Shown: in pieces, positions 1-9,054 of the stretch
Numbering within the stretch: the first letter of the stretch is position 1
How the letters are laid out: every line of letters begins with the position of its first letter
From: Lactobacillus laiwuensis
GTDB taxonomy: Bacteria > Bacillota > Bacilli > Lactobacillales > Lactobacillaceae
Assembly (NCBI RefSeq): GCF_019972835.1
Contig: NZ_BPPB01000013.1
Span: 1-40,990, forward strand
Direction: 5' to 3'
DNA length: 40,990 nt
Position numbers and translations under genes: made by a program
The notes under the pieces: model-generated
What the model was told of the DNA's origin: nothing
Databases searched by the model: none
What the model saw: only the letters and a program-made list of their open reading frames with translations

Positions 1-255
1 TCAGAACCATTAGAACTATCAGAACTGTCGGAGCTATTAGAACCATCGGAACTGTCAGAACCGTCGGAACCATCGGAACTATCAGAGCCATCGGAACTGT
101 CAGAGCCATTAGAGCTATCGGAACTGTCGGAGCTATCAGAACCATTAGAACTATCAGAACTGTCGGAGCTATTAGAACCATCGGAACTGTCAGAACCGTC
201 GGAACCATCGGAGCTATCAGAGCTATTAGAGCTGTTAGAACTATTGGAACTATCA
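1..255 (-). repeat. Ser-Asp/Asn/Gly codon repeat with 135-bp higher-order period
   Basis: Nine-base units encode S-S-D, S-G-D or S-S-N triplets, as in Staphylococcus Sdr stalks. A block starting at base 1 recurs almost identically at base 136, so recent duplication in steps of 45 codons is likely. This part of the gene should vary in length between strains. Confidence 0.85.
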
Positions 256-3200
256 GAAGTGTTGTCACTAGTATTATCAGTTTTATTCTTAGAGTAGACC
301 AAAGTAATATCTTGTGGGTCAGATATAAATGCTTTTACATCAGAATTTTGATTTTCTTTGAAGGTGTAGCCAGCAAATTCTTTGCTGGTGTCAACAGTTA
401 CCAGGTCTGAAATGTTGCCGAAAAGTTTTTCATCAGGAATTTCCTTACCATCTTGATCAACTAGCTGCTTGCCTTCTTCATCTTGGCGATGAATGGTTAT
501 GGTGCCACCAGTATATCTAACGTAAGTATCATAGTCTCTGTCACCTCGATAATTAGTCATTAAGTCAGCTGAAGACCACTGATTAGTACCTTTAGTCAAG
601 GAATCGTTTCCTTCACCCATGTTTACCCAGGTACCTGGTTGTTGAAGTGAATCATTTGGTAGATCATTCGTTGTAGTGAATTTAATTCCTTTACCTAAAA
701 CTAATTTAGTTAAATTTGTACATGAATCAAACAAACTATAATCTACAGCATCATCAGTAATTATAAAGCTAGATAAGTTTATGCTAGATAAGTTGGTGTC
801 TGCATAAAACATAGAAGAAAAGAATGCAACTTTGCTAGTATCAAAACTTGAGAGATCTAATGAAACTAATTTTGGACAATTGGCAAACATGTAGCTCATG
901 TCAGTGACATCTGAAGTAATGAGGTTATTTAAGCCGTTAATTTGAGTTAAATTAGGAAGAGTATCAAATAATGAATCAGCTGGCCCATTAATTGTTATTT
1001 TTCCCAAAATATCTATATCATTAATATTATCAGTATTTATAGTACTTATATTATTATTAATGCCAATTTCTTTTTCGGCGGAGTTGTCAATTAAATAGTC
1101 TTTGCCTTTTTCGCCTAGCGATAAGACACCATTATTAAAGGTGTAAGGAACACCTTCCCAAGTATTATCAGTTTTAGTCTTAGAGTAGACCAAGGTAATA
1201 TCTTGCGGGTCAGAGATAAATGCTTTTATATCAGAATTCTTGTTTTCTTTGAACTTGTAACCAGCAAATTCTTTGCTAGTGTCAACAGTTATTGGATCGG
1301 AAATATTGCCAAAGAGCTTTTCATCAGGAATTTCCTTGCCATCTTGATCAACTAGCTGCTTGCCTTCTTCATCTTGGCGATGAACAGTAACGATGCCACC
1401 AGTATATCTAACGTAAGTGTCGTGGTCTCTATCACCTTGGTACTTAGTCATGAAATCGGCTGAAGACCACTGATTAGTACCTTTGGCCAGAGAGCCATCG
1501 CCTTCCCCCATGTTTACCCAAGTTCCTGGCTGTTGAAGTGAATTGTTGGGTCTACCATTTCTTGTAGTGAATTTAAACCCTTTACCTAAAATCAACTTGG
1601 TCAAACTGGAAGTATAATTATTGGTTAATACAAACATTCCCATCGTTGTGGCATCATTTGCAACAGTAAAACTAGATAGGTCTACGCTAGTTAGGTTGGG
1701 ATCGCCAGAAAACATTACATTAAAGCTGGTCACATTGGTAGTATCAAAACTTGAGAGATCTAAAGAAGTCATTTTTTCACAGCCAAAAAACATCCGTAGC
1801 ATACTCGTTACTTTAGAAGTATCTAGTTTATCTAAGCCATTGATTGTGTTAAGATTCGTGAGTCTAAAAAAAAGCATCTCAGCTGATCCAATGATGGCAA
1901 TGGGAGCATTAATATCAATTTCTGCAATGTCAGTTCCAGAAACATTGTCGATGTTGCTACCAATGCTAATATCTTTATTGTCTGAATTATTTATGGTATA
2001 GGTTTTGCCTTTTTCACCAATTGATAATACGCCATTATTAAACGTGACAGGTATATCTTCCCAAGTACTTGAGATAGTAGTATTATCCGTTTTACTCTTA
2101 GAATAAACTAGAGTGACAGTTTGTGGATCAGAAATAAAAGCTGTGACAGCAGGATTTTGATTTTCTTTGAACTTGTAGCCAGCAAATTCTTTGCTGGTGT
2201 CAACAGTTACTGGGTCTGAAATGTTGCCGAAAAGTTTTTCATCAGGAATTTCCTTACCATCTTGATCAACTAGCTGCTTGCCATCTTCATCCTGGCGATG
2301 AACAGTAACGGTGCCGCCGGTATATCTAACATAAGTGTCATGGTCTCTATCACCTTGGTAATTGGTCATTAAATCAGCTGAAGACCATTGATTAGTACCC
2401 TTGGTCAGAGAACCATCGCCTTCACCCATGTTTACCCAAGTACCTGACAAATTGAGGGAATTGTTTGGCTTACCATTGCTTGGCGTAAATTGAAAGTTCT
2501 TGCCTAAAACTAATTTTTTCAAGTTTGCACAAAGATTAAACATACTCTGTGCTGTAGCATTATCTTTAATGGAAAAACTAGATAAACCTACACTTTCAAG
2601 ACTTCTGTCAGCAACAAACATCATATTAAAATTGGTAACATTGGCAGTATCGAAATTGGATAGATCTAAAGAAACTATTTTTGGAGAATCGAAAAACATG
2701 TTTGACATGTTTGTTACTTTTGATGTATCCAGTTTATCTAAGCCATTAATTTTAGTAAAGTTAAGATAAGAGAAGAGCGATTGAGCTGACCCAATAATGG
2801 CAATGGGAGCATTAATATCAATTTCTGTAATATCAGTTCCAGCAACATTACTGATATTGTTTTTAATGCTAATATTTTTATCGTCTGAATTAATTATTGT
2901 ATAGCTTTTGCCTTCTTCACCAATTGATAGTACGCCATTATTAAACGTGACAGGTATATCTTCCCAAGTGCTTGAGATGGTATTGCTACTATCACGAGTG
3001 GCTTTAGCATGGTCAAATTGTGCAGAGTCTTCTTCTTGCTTGTCAGTTTTTGCATCGTCTGTGGTGCTTGGATCGCTGGTATTGACTGTAGCTGCATCTT
3101 GATTACTGCCAGTTGCTGAACTGTTGTTAGCAACAGCTTGCCCCTGTCCAGTTTCTGGAGTGCTGCTTGAAGTGCCTGCATTATTCTCGCTGCCAGCAGT

Positions 3201-3440
3201 TTGATTGTCGCTCTTTTGGTCAGTGGGGTTATCAGCAGCTGCTTCACCCTCAGTCTCACTTTGATAGTTCAATTTAGTCTTGACTGGTCTTCCAGCAGCA
3301 CTCTTGGTGGCACGAGTGCCATTCTGATTGGCTGCCTTCACCGTCTGGGGCTTGGCATTAATTAAGCCTAAAGCAGCTGCGGCCACGCCGCCGAGCAATA
3401 TTTTTTCTCCTTGCTTGTTAGCATTCTTATGTGTATTCAT
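1..3440 (-). CDS. Large modular surface protein, DUF285/BspA-like plus MucBP-like modules and Ser/Asp stalk (3' end outside window)
   Basis: The frame is open from an ATG at 3440 to the left edge, about 1,146 codons with no stop, so the C-terminus, probably a sortase signal, lies outside. RBS AGAGGAA precedes the ATG. Residues 1-36 form a signal peptide (K-rich start, hydrophobic core, V-K-A before cleavage). Residues 37-150 are a low-complexity Ser/Thr/Asn/Gln linker. Three copies of a 301-residue module follow. Each has DUF285 repeats (L-D-L-S-N-F-D-T and T-N-M-S-N-M-F type) and a MucBP-like domain (V-T-V-H-R-Q-D-E-D-G, ending in T-L-V-Y-S-K). The visible end is a Ser-Asp/Asn/Gly stalk. In lactobacilli such proteins are wall-anchored adhesins that bind mucus or epithelium. 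The exact ligand cannot be read from sequence. Confidence 0.9.
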   Translation of the reverse strand, partial: MNTHKNANKQGEKILLGGVAAAALGLINAKPQTVKAANQNGTRATKSAAGRPVKTKLNYQSETEGEAAADNPTDQKSDNQTAGSENNAGTSSSTPETGQGQAVANNSSATGSNQDAATVNTSDPSTTDDAKTDKQEEDSAQFDHAKATRDSSNTISSTWEDIPVTFNNGVLSIGEEGKSYTIINSDDKNISIKNNISNVAGTDITEIDINAPIAIIGSAQSLFSYLNFTKINGLDKLDTSKVTNMSNMFFDSPKIVSLDLSNFDTANVTNFNMMFVADRSLESVGLSSFSIKDNATAQSMFNLCANLKKLVLGKNFQFTPSNGKPNNSLNLSGTWVNMGEGDGSLTKGTNQWSSADLMTNYQGDRDHDTYVRYTGGTVTVHRQDEDGKQLVDQDGKEIPDEKLFGNISDPVTVDTSKEFAGYKFKENQNPAVTAFISDPQTVTLVYSKSKTDNTTISSTWEDIPVTFNNGVLSIGEKGKTYTINNSDNKDISIGSNIDNVSGTDIAEIDINAPIAIIGSAEMLFFRLTNLNTINGLDKLDTSKVTSMLRMFFGCEKMTSLDLSSFDTTNVTSFNVMFSGDPNLTSVDLSSFTVANDATTMGMFVLTNNYTSSLTKLILGKGFKFTTRNGRPNNSLQQPGTWVNMGEGDGSLAKGTNQWSSADFMTKYQGDRDHDTYVRYTGGIVTVHRQDEEGKQLVDQDGKEIPDEKLFGNISDPITVDTSKEFAGYKFKENKNSDIKAFISDPQDITLVYSKTKTDNTWEGVPYTFNNGVLSLGEKGKDYLIDNSAEKEIGINNNISTINTDNINDIDILGKITINGPADSLFDTLPNLTQINGLNNLITSDVTDMSYMFANCPKLVSLDLSSFDTSKVAFFSSMFYADTNLSSINLSSFIITDDAVDYSLFDSCTNLTKLVLGKGIKFTTTNDLPNDSLQQPGTWVNMGEGNDSLTKGTNQWSSADLMTNYRGDRDYDTYVRYTGGTITIHRQDEEGKQLVDQDGKEIPDEKLFGNISDLVTVDTSKEFAGYTFKENQNSDVKAFISDPQDITLVYSKNKTDNTSDNTSDSSNSSNSSNSSDSSDGSDGSDSSDGSNSSDSSDSSNGSDSSDSSDSSNGSDSSDGSDSSDGSDGSDSSDGSNSSDSSDSSNGS
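270..2975 (-). repeat. Three tandem 903-bp coding modules
   Basis: The same landmark (cttcccaagt preceded by a conserved stretch) is found in blocks starting at 1138, 2041 and 2944, an exact spacing of 903 bp or 301 codons. Each unit carries one DUF285 block and one MucBP-like domain. The MucBP parts are almost identical between copies, while the DUF285 parts have diverged. Confidence 0.85.
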
Positions 3441-3477
3441 ATAATTCCTCTTCTAAACTGCATATTAATATAGGTTT

Positions 3478-3506
3478 AGTATATGGCTGGCTTAGGCAAA
3501 AGTCAA
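3478..3506 (-). promoter_or_regulatory. Promoter of the large surface protein gene
   Basis: On the minus strand, TTGACT (3506-3501) and TATACT (3483-3478) are separated by 17 bp, close to the sigma-A consensus, and lie about 40 bp upstream of the start codon. Confidence 0.75.
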
Positions 3507-3547
3507 ACTCATTGTGATACTTAGCACATTGATCATAAAGAAATAAT

Positions 3548-3573
3548 GTTCTAATTCATTTATAAATTAGAAC
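3548..3573. terminator. Hairpin between two surface-protein genes
   Basis: A perfect 9-bp stem (gttctaatt/aattagaac) with an 8-nt loop lies downstream of the decayed gene at 3619. The T-tract is better on the plus strand than on the minus strand, so it is at best a weak terminator for the minus-strand gene. Confidence 0.45.
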
Positions 3574-3618
3574 ACTATTTTTTATATTAAATTATATTTA
3601 TCATCAAAAATAATTAAA

Positions 3619-4669
3619 TTAATCATATACGATGAATGGGATAATGAACCATCCGCCTTCACCATAAGAACCTTTATAATTAATTGTCATGTAATGAATG
3701 GACTGAGGCTCTGAACTAATTCCAGTGATATTCCAAGTAACTGATTTTACATCATTTGAAACTACACCGGCATTTTTCTTCCAATTGCTGAGGTAATATT
3801 TAACATAATGATCGTGTTGGACATCATCTGTATCTGCCACCCGAATCTTCATTGGTTTTCCATCAATACCAATTAAATTATTATAACGGAATGTGTAGAA
3901 TGGTGTGCTTGATGAAAGGTAGTATCCATTTGTGCTAACGTCCTGATAATAACCATACGCTTGGCTTAAGTTTTTATCTGAACCTAATGGGGAGAAGTCA
4001 GTAATACCATTATAAACAATAGGAACTGATGTTAACAAAGGTTTATTTGCTAATGCAGATATATCAGAAATAGGGCATTGTTGGAAATTAACACTATATA
4101 AGTTCTTTAGTCCCTTTATTGCACTGATATCGGATAGAGTGCTGTGCAATAATGCATGTGCAGACCCAAAGTGCTTAATATTTAGTGGTAAACTGATTGT
4201 ATATAAATTAGTAGCGTATTCTAGACCAGTTAGTGATTTAATGCTGATTGCAACTGCATAATAATGGACATCATTTTCTGCAAGAACACTCTAATGCTTA
4301 GGTTTTTAATTTAGACAAATCTTCTTTAGTAATTTTGCTTACGCTATTTGGATTACCATATAAATTATAGGCAACTACTTTTTATAAATTCTTGACAGGC
4401 ATCCAATCGTCAATAGTATCATCAGATTTGGTTGTTACTTTATTTTTAATACCGGCAGTTTTTGCTGAAGCTGGTAAAGTTGGTCACAAAGATTTCGATG
4501 GAAATGTTTTAGCAGTTCTCGTTAAACTACTTGCTGCTAATGTGCTTCCAGATACACTGTCAGCCTTAACTGCATGTGGGCCACCAACAGCTAGTGCCAG
4601 TGCAGCAGCAGTAATTCCACTAAATAGCAATTTCTTGCTTTGTTTACTTAGTTCAATGTGTTTATTCAT
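3619..4669 (-). pseudogene. Decayed LRR surface protein, paralogue of the gene at 4818-6680
   Basis: An ATG at 4669 with RBS GAGGT starts a good signal peptide (M-N-K-H-I-E-L..., ending H-A-V-K-A-D). The frame then meets an in-frame TGA at 4486-4484 and a TAA at 4384-4382. The latter sits where the intact paralogue has Gln (V-L-Q-K versus N-L-stop-K). A frame change follows near 4310-4290. From there the reading frame aligns with the neighbour again (S-L-T-G-L-E-Y-A-T-N-L, then S-T-L-S-D-I-S-A) and runs to a stop at 3619. It ends right after the G-W-F-I-I-P-F block, so MucBP repeats and anchor are absent. The gene has a good promoter and signal peptide but several disabling mutations, so it is almost certainly non-functional. 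Confidence 0.85.
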
Positions 4670-4714
4670 AAATTTTACCTCTTAAATTATTAGCCAACAG
4701 CAATTTACACTATA

Positions 4715-4743
4715 ATTGTATATCCATAATATAATAATTTCAA
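4715..4743 (-). promoter_or_regulatory. Promoter of the decayed surface gene
   Basis: Minus strand TTGAAA (4743-4738), 17-bp spacer, TACAAT (4720-4715), followed by RBS GAGGT before the ATG at 4669. Confidence 0.6.
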
Positions 4744-4775
4744 TAGTAAACAACTATACTTTAATTAAAATTGCA

Positions 4776-4812
4776 TATAAAAAGCACTCCATAAGTAGAT
4801 TTATAGAGTGCT
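4776..4812 (-). terminator. Intrinsic terminator of the LRR-MucBP gene
   Basis: Arms agcactc (4783-4789) and gagtgct (4806-4812) form a stem followed on the minus strand by TTTTTATAT. Confidence 0.75.
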
Positions 4813-4817
4813 GATTT

Positions 4818-6680
4818 TTAATGTTTGCTTTTTCTACTGTAATAAATAATAGCTAATCCTAAGACACTGAATAATGATATTAAACCCAATAATAACAGTC
4901 CTAATTGCCAGCCTGTTATTGTTTTAGCTCTAGGCTGCTTAACGTGCTTTTTATTATTAACTAGTGATTGTATCTTGCTATTAAGATGAAGTTTTTCACT
5001 ATGTTTATACTTTTGAATTTTCACTTCTTTAACGGAGTTTTTGCTACTTAAGATATTTTTAGTATAAACATAGGTTAATTCCTGTGGCTTTTGCTTGAGC
5101 GTAATCACAGTTGTATCTAAACCAGTATCAATAGGTGAACCATTAAAGTATTTAAGTTTAATAGTATATCCTGGTAGTTTTAAGGCCGGAGCAGTTTGCT
5201 GATCATTAACAAAGCCACTTAAGATTTCATCTGGCGCAACTTTTTTCCCCGCAGTATCGTGATAATGAACAATCACATTTGAAACTTTTTCCCTATTATA
5301 ATAGAAGGTAATTTCTTGGGGCTGATTGTTAAGTACAATAGGCACGCTTCCCGTATGGTGTGAAATACCATTATGGTCAATTTGATAACGAATCGGTGTA
5401 TAACCGGAAATGTCCTGCGGCTGAATTATTTTTTGTTCACTGAAGACACCGCTAATTGTGCTTTCAGGAGCGATTGGTTTACCCGTTTGATCTTGATAAT
5501 GGATGGTGATATCTGCTGCCTTGTTACGAGTATAAATTAAAGAAATTTCCTGTGGTTGAGCGGTAATAGTAGCTGTGACAGAGTCCTGGCTAATTGGCGT
5601 CGTAGTGCCATCAGCTGATTTAGCGCTGATTGAATAACCAGTAAATGTTGGAATAGTAATAGTGCTGCTGGTATTAACGTCACCATATAGTTTCTGCTGA
5701 CAGGCAATGGTATTATCCGCGTCATCTTTAAAGTGAATTGTAATAGGCTGCCCGCTGACAATTCTAAACGGAATAATGTACCAGCCTGAAATGATTGGCT
5801 CTTGCGCTGAATTATTACTATGGAACTTAACGGTCATTGCTGCGCTATCACCTGGCTGCAGTTTCGAAAGGTCCCAAGTTACAGTCTGTTTACCATTGAC
5901 TTGACCAACATGATCACTCCAGTTGCTGGAATATTGCTTGACTAAATGTTTGGCATTAAGCTGCTTACCAGTTTCAATCTTAAGTGCCATGTTTTTGCCA
6001 TTAAAATCAAGTAGCTGGTAAGGGCCTGACGTATAAGAAATAGTTCCTGCAGTTAAGTGAACTGGCTCTGCTAATATTAGCTGTTTTCTTAGCTTTAGAC
6101 TGCCACTTTCAATTAATAGCTTATTTGATTTTAATGGTGAAAAATCAGTAATTGCATTATATGAAAGATTTAGTTGAACTAATTGTGGCTTATTTGCCAA
6201 AGCAGAAATATCATGCAAATTGCACATTTCTAAATTAATATTGGTTAATTTATGCAAATTTTGCAAAGCAGAAATATCCGCTAAAGTTGAATTAAGAACA
6301 GCCCGGTGACACCAATCACTGTTTAGCTGACGGTCAGGAGCCAGGTTGATTTTAACTAGATTAGTTGCGTATTCTAATCCGGTGAGTGATTTAAGCCGCA
6401 AACGTAAGCGATATTCAGCAGGAGAAATAATATATTTCCGTTTGCCATGAACGACAGGTATTTCTTTTGGTGCGATTAAACTAAGTTCTGTCAGATTGGC
6501 AAGACTTTCTTTAGTAATTTGCTTAATTGGTTGACCTAAATTAGCGGCCACAATTTTTTGCAAAACTTTATCTGGCATCCAGCTGTCAAGTGTGTTGGAA
6601 TCTGCGGCAGAATTTTGCAATTTAAATGCAGGCTCAATTGTGGCATTCAAGCCGCTTGATTCACGGGTTTTAGTCGTCAT
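4818..6680 (-). CDS. LRR and MucBP repeat surface protein without a recognisable signal peptide
   Basis: 620 residues. Residues 30-60 contain D-S-W-M-P-D, shared with the decayed paralogue. Leucine-rich repeats span about 95-185 (S-L-T-G-L, A-D-I-S-A-L, H-D-I-S-A-L), then an all-beta region (205-308). Three MucBP-like repeats lie at about 312-385, 389-463 and 467-540, each ending in a Y-Y/Y-T-x-N/R motif. A hydrophobic helix (590-613) is followed by Y-S-R-K-S-K-H. No LPxTG is seen before the helix; the sequence there is Q-P-R-A-K-T-I-T-G. The protein begins M-T-T-K-T with no export signal and a weak RBS. Just upstream, in the same frame but beyond a TAA, is a piece resembling the end of a signal peptide (V-S-A-L-V-K-A-K-A). 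The paralogue at 4669 keeps its signal. Either the 5' end was lost, making this a pseudogene, or the start is misread. Confidence 0.8.
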   Translation of the reverse strand: MTTKTRESSGLNATIEPAFKLQNSAADSNTLDSWMPDKVLQKIVAANLGQPIKQITKESLANLTELSLIAPKEIPVVHGKRKYIISPAEYRLRLRLKSLTGLEYATNLVKINLAPDRQLNSDWCHRAVLNSTLADISALQNLHKLTNINLEMCNLHDISALANKPQLVQLNLSYNAITDFSPLKSNKLLIESGSLKLRKQLILAEPVHLTAGTISYTSGPYQLLDFNGKNMALKIETGKQLNAKHLVKQYSSNWSDHVGQVNGKQTVTWDLSKLQPGDSAAMTVKFHSNNSAQEPIISGWYIIPFRIVSGQPITIHFKDDADNTIACQQKLYGDVNTSSTITIPTFTGYSISAKSADGTTTPISQDSVTATITAQPQEISLIYTRNKAADITIHYQDQTGKPIAPESTISGVFSEQKIIQPQDISGYTPIRYQIDHNGISHHTGSVPIVLNNQPQEITFYYNREKVSNVIVHYHDTAGKKVAPDEILSGFVNDQQTAPALKLPGYTIKLKYFNGSPIDTGLDTTVITLKQKPQELTYVYTKNILSSKNSVKEVKIQKYKHSEKLHLNSKIQSLVNNKKHVKQPRAKTITGWQLGLLLLGLISLFSVLGLAIIYYSRKSKH

Positions 6681-6946
6681 TTAGTCATCATCTTCTTTAC
6701 TATTCCAAATAGCAGTAAATTTGGCTTTTGCTTTTACTAGAGCGCTTACTTTAAAATAACATGATTATTATAATGATTAAATTAAAGAAGTTTGCAAAAA
6801 ATAAACACAATTATTTTTATACCAAAGTAACCGCAACCAAATACTATCCTCATAATACCGTGTTAAACTCAGTATAGCATGGATTAACACAGATGACTAT
6901 TTCGAAATAGATAATTTTACTACTATTATAGTTAAACCTGTAATGG

Positions 6947-7900
6947 TTATTTCAAAAGCCAGATATGAACAAGTTGCCAGCCTATGGCAAGGACAAAAAC
7001 AACGTTAAAGGTAATAATTGTTGTTCTGATGAAAGTCATATTTTGGAAAAATTTAGGCTTGGCCTTTGACCTGACTTGTACAGTCTTGTTAAATGTCTCG
7101 TGCTGTTTATTTTTTTTCAAAGATGCCTGATGCTCTTTTTTAATATGCTTTGGCTTAGCAGTCAATTCGCTAGTCACTAGATTATGCTTAGTAGCCTTCA
7201 TTTTGCTGATCAAGTCGCCCTGTGCAACTGTACGGTGTTGACCGTAGCCGTATTTGGAAGTATTAAAATCAGAACAAGTAATTAGGGTAATCATACTTTT
7301 ATCTTGCACATTGTTTTCGACTTCAACTTGAGTTGGTTTGATGGCAAAAGAAACATTTTTTATTTTATACACGTAAATATGATGCAAGTCTGTTACGTAA
7401 ATGAGGTCACCAGGGTGGGCCAGATGCAAATTATCCAAAACTGCAGGACCATAAGAACCCATATAGTGTCCTGCAAGCACATAATTATTAGCACCACCCA
7501 TGACGCGATCAGGCAGGCAGGTAACGACACCGTATTCTAAGTTCTGGTTTTGATCGCCATAACCAGCAAAGAGCGGATTATGAATATTAACAGCAGGAAT
7601 AGCAATGCGGCCAATAGCGTATGCCTTGATTTGCTTGGCTCTAAGGACGCTGGCTGCACTAACTGATTTGGTTTTGCTGGCATCATAACTTGTTTTGCGT
7701 TTTTTATTTCTATCTGCTTTCTTTTGTGTTAAAGTGGTATTTGCTTTTTCCGCATTTTGTTGCACTACATAGGAGTTGCCAAAACCAGAGCCGAAAAAGA
7801 TCAAAGTCACTCCCAGATAAAACAGGGCACCTAAAAGTAACACACGAATAGTGGACCATATTTGTGTTTTTAAAGATTTTGCTTTCTTTTTATTTGCCAT
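6947..7900 (-). CDS. Sortase with N- and C-terminal membrane helices
   Basis: 317 residues. A membrane helix lies at about 15-37 and the catalytic beta-barrel at about 95-232, with His145 (L-A-G-H-Y), Cys209 (T-L-I-T-C) and Arg223 (G-Q-H-R-T). A Lys-rich linker leads to a second helix (about 290-315). T-L-I-T-C is the wording usual in class A housekeeping sortases, but a C-terminal membrane helix is typical of class C, so the subclass is uncertain. It cuts a sorting motif and links the protein to the cell wall on the outer face of the membrane. RBS AAAGGAAAAG precedes the ATG. Its position beside two surface-protein genes suggests it may serve them, though no LPxTG is seen in the neighbour. 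Confidence 0.9.
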   Translation of the reverse strand: MANKKKAKSLKTQIWSTIRVLLLGALFYLGVTLIFFGSGFGNSYVVQQNAEKANTTLTQKKADRNKKRKTSYDASKTKSVSAASVLRAKQIKAYAIGRIAIPAVNIHNPLFAGYGDQNQNLEYGVVTCLPDRVMGGANNYVLAGHYMGSYGPAVLDNLHLAHPGDLIYVTDLHHIYVYKIKNVSFAIKPTQVEVENNVQDKSMITLITCSDFNTSKYGYGQHRTVAQGDLISKMKATKHNLVTSELTAKPKHIKKEHQASLKKNKQHETFNKTVQVRSKAKPKFFQNMTFIRTTIITFNVVFVLAIGWQLVHIWLLK

Positions 7901-8014
7901 TTGATTCTTTTCCTTTAAACTGCTATTAGGCTTCTGCTACTATTTAAGTATAAATTTGCGTAAAGCACAATTATTTATCTTGAATTAAACACTTAAAAAA
8001 AATAATCAAATAAG

Positions 8015-8045
8015 TATTGAAATCGCTTTAATACTGATTTATAAT
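8015..8045 (+). promoter_or_regulatory. bgl operon promoter overlapped by a cre-like site
   Basis: TTGAAA (8017-8022), 17-bp spacer and TATAAT (8040-8045) form a near-consensus promoter. The sequence from 8015 to 8033 (centre attgaaatcgctttaat) resembles a catabolite-responsive element, with two mismatches to the CcpA consensus, and covers the -35 box. Carbon catabolite repression of the operon is inferred. Confidence 0.65.
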
Positions 8046-8058
8046 ATCAGCTGTAAGT

Positions 8059-8129
8059 GGACGTGTTACTGACTTGATCAGGCATTACCTATGAACAATA
8101 CTTTTTTGGTACTGTTTGTAGGTTTTTTT
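8059..8129 (+). promoter_or_regulatory. RAT antiterminator and overlapping terminator 1, upstream of bglG
   Basis: ggacgtgttactg...caggcattacc (8059-8089) fits the ribonucleic antiterminator consensus bound by BglG/LicT proteins. It overlaps the 5' arm of a terminator: 8087-8101 pairs with 8109-8123 at 14 of 15 positions (counting G-U), followed by seven Ts. Binding of BglG would stabilise the RAT hairpin and allow read-through. Confidence 0.85.
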
Positions 8130-8150
8130 ATTGGAAAGGAAGTAGTTGAA

Positions 8151-9020
8151 GTGAAATTTGTTAAAAATTTTAACAACAACGCTGCCTTGGTGTCTGATAA
8201 AGCCGGAGTAGATTGGGTGGTGATTGGCAACGGGATTGGCTTTGGCAAAAAAGTCGGTGATTCCATTGATGAGGACAAAATTTCACGCCGTTTTGTAGCT
8301 GTCGAAAAAAATATTAAATTGGTTGACAGTGTAAGAGATATTGATCAGCGGACTTTGAAGTTGACAACTGAAGTGATTAGCATGGCCAGTCAAAAATTAC
8401 AGATCACTTTTTCTGATTATGAATTTTTAGTGTTAGCTGACCACATTGATTTTATGTTAACCCGTGCTACAGGAAATATTGAATTAGGCCAAGATACGCT
8501 TGGCTGGGAAATGAAAAAAATATTTCCGAAGGAATATAGTACGGCTCAAGAAGCCTTAAGGTTAATGAAAGAAAAAACTAAGCTTGACTTTCCTCAAAGT
8601 GAAGCAGCTTATCTGACATATCACTTCATTAATGCAGGCTCTGGTCAAACAAAACTGCAGGATACAATTAAAATTACTAAACTAATTAAGGGAGTAATTG
8701 ATATTATCCAGTATCAATACGGAATGCAGCTGGATACTGAATCGTTTAACTTCAACAGGTTCATGACACATTTACGTGCTTTTATGGTAAGGCATATGTG
8801 TGGTGAAAGCGACCAGGATTCTGGCAGTGAGCTTGATCATTCCTTAATTGAGCTGATGAAAGTCAAGTACAAAAAGGCGTATGATACTGTCCAAAAAATC
8901 GGCACGTACTTATACAAGCAGGCAGGCTGGCAATTGCAGCCTGACGATCAGGTATATTTAACTCTTCATGTCTGGCGGGTAACGCATAGACAAAAAGATG
9001 CTCAATCGCAGAAGAATTAA
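8151..9020 (+). CDS. bglG: BglG/LicT-family transcriptional antiterminator
   Basis: 289 residues from a GTG at 8151 with RBS AAAGGAAG. This start gives the family's usual opening (M-K-F-V-K-N-F-N-N-N-A-A-L), whereas the longer open frame from 8091 runs through the terminator. The RNA-binding CAT domain covers about 1-55 (V-I-G-N-G-I-G-F). PRD1 (about 65-170, containing D-H-I-D-F and a second His) and PRD2 (about 171-285, T-H-L-R-A-F and L-T-L-H-V-W-R) carry the histidines phosphorylated by HPr or the EII. It binds the two RAT sites to allow transcription when beta-glucosides are being imported. First gene of bglG-bglP-bglA, self-regulated through RAT 1. Confidence 0.93.
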   Translation: MKFVKNFNNNAALVSDKAGVDWVVIGNGIGFGKKVGDSIDEDKISRRFVAVEKNIKLVDSVRDIDQRTLKLTTEVISMASQKLQITFSDYEFLVLADHIDFMLTRATGNIELGQDTLGWEMKKIFPKEYSTAQEALRLMKEKTKLDFPQSEAAYLTYHFINAGSGQTKLQDTIKITKLIKGVIDIIQYQYGMQLDTESFNFNRFMTHLRAFMVRHMCGESDQDSGSELDHSLIELMKVKYKKAYDTVQKIGTYLYKQAGWQLQPDDQVYLTLHVWRVTHRQKDAQSQKN

Positions 9021-9054
9021 ATTTACTCTATTTTAATAATTTATAAGTTTAAAC

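Noticed and set aside
1..255. CRISPR-like short repeats at the left edge
   Set aside because: Units are 9-bp codon repeats in an open frame with no unique spacers; they encode a Ser/Asp stalk.
1621..3259. Several open frames on both strands within the large surface gene
   Set aside because: They are shadow frames of the repetitive minus-strand gene; their sequence repeats with the 903-bp unit and has no RBS.
4392..4685. 97-codon plus-strand frame over the decayed surface gene
   Set aside because: It is the complement of the signal-peptide region and has no RBS.
8091..8150. ATG at 8091 as the start of the antiterminator gene
   Set aside because: It lies inside the RAT/terminator structure. 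The GTG at 8151 has a proper RBS and gives the standard BglG N-terminus.
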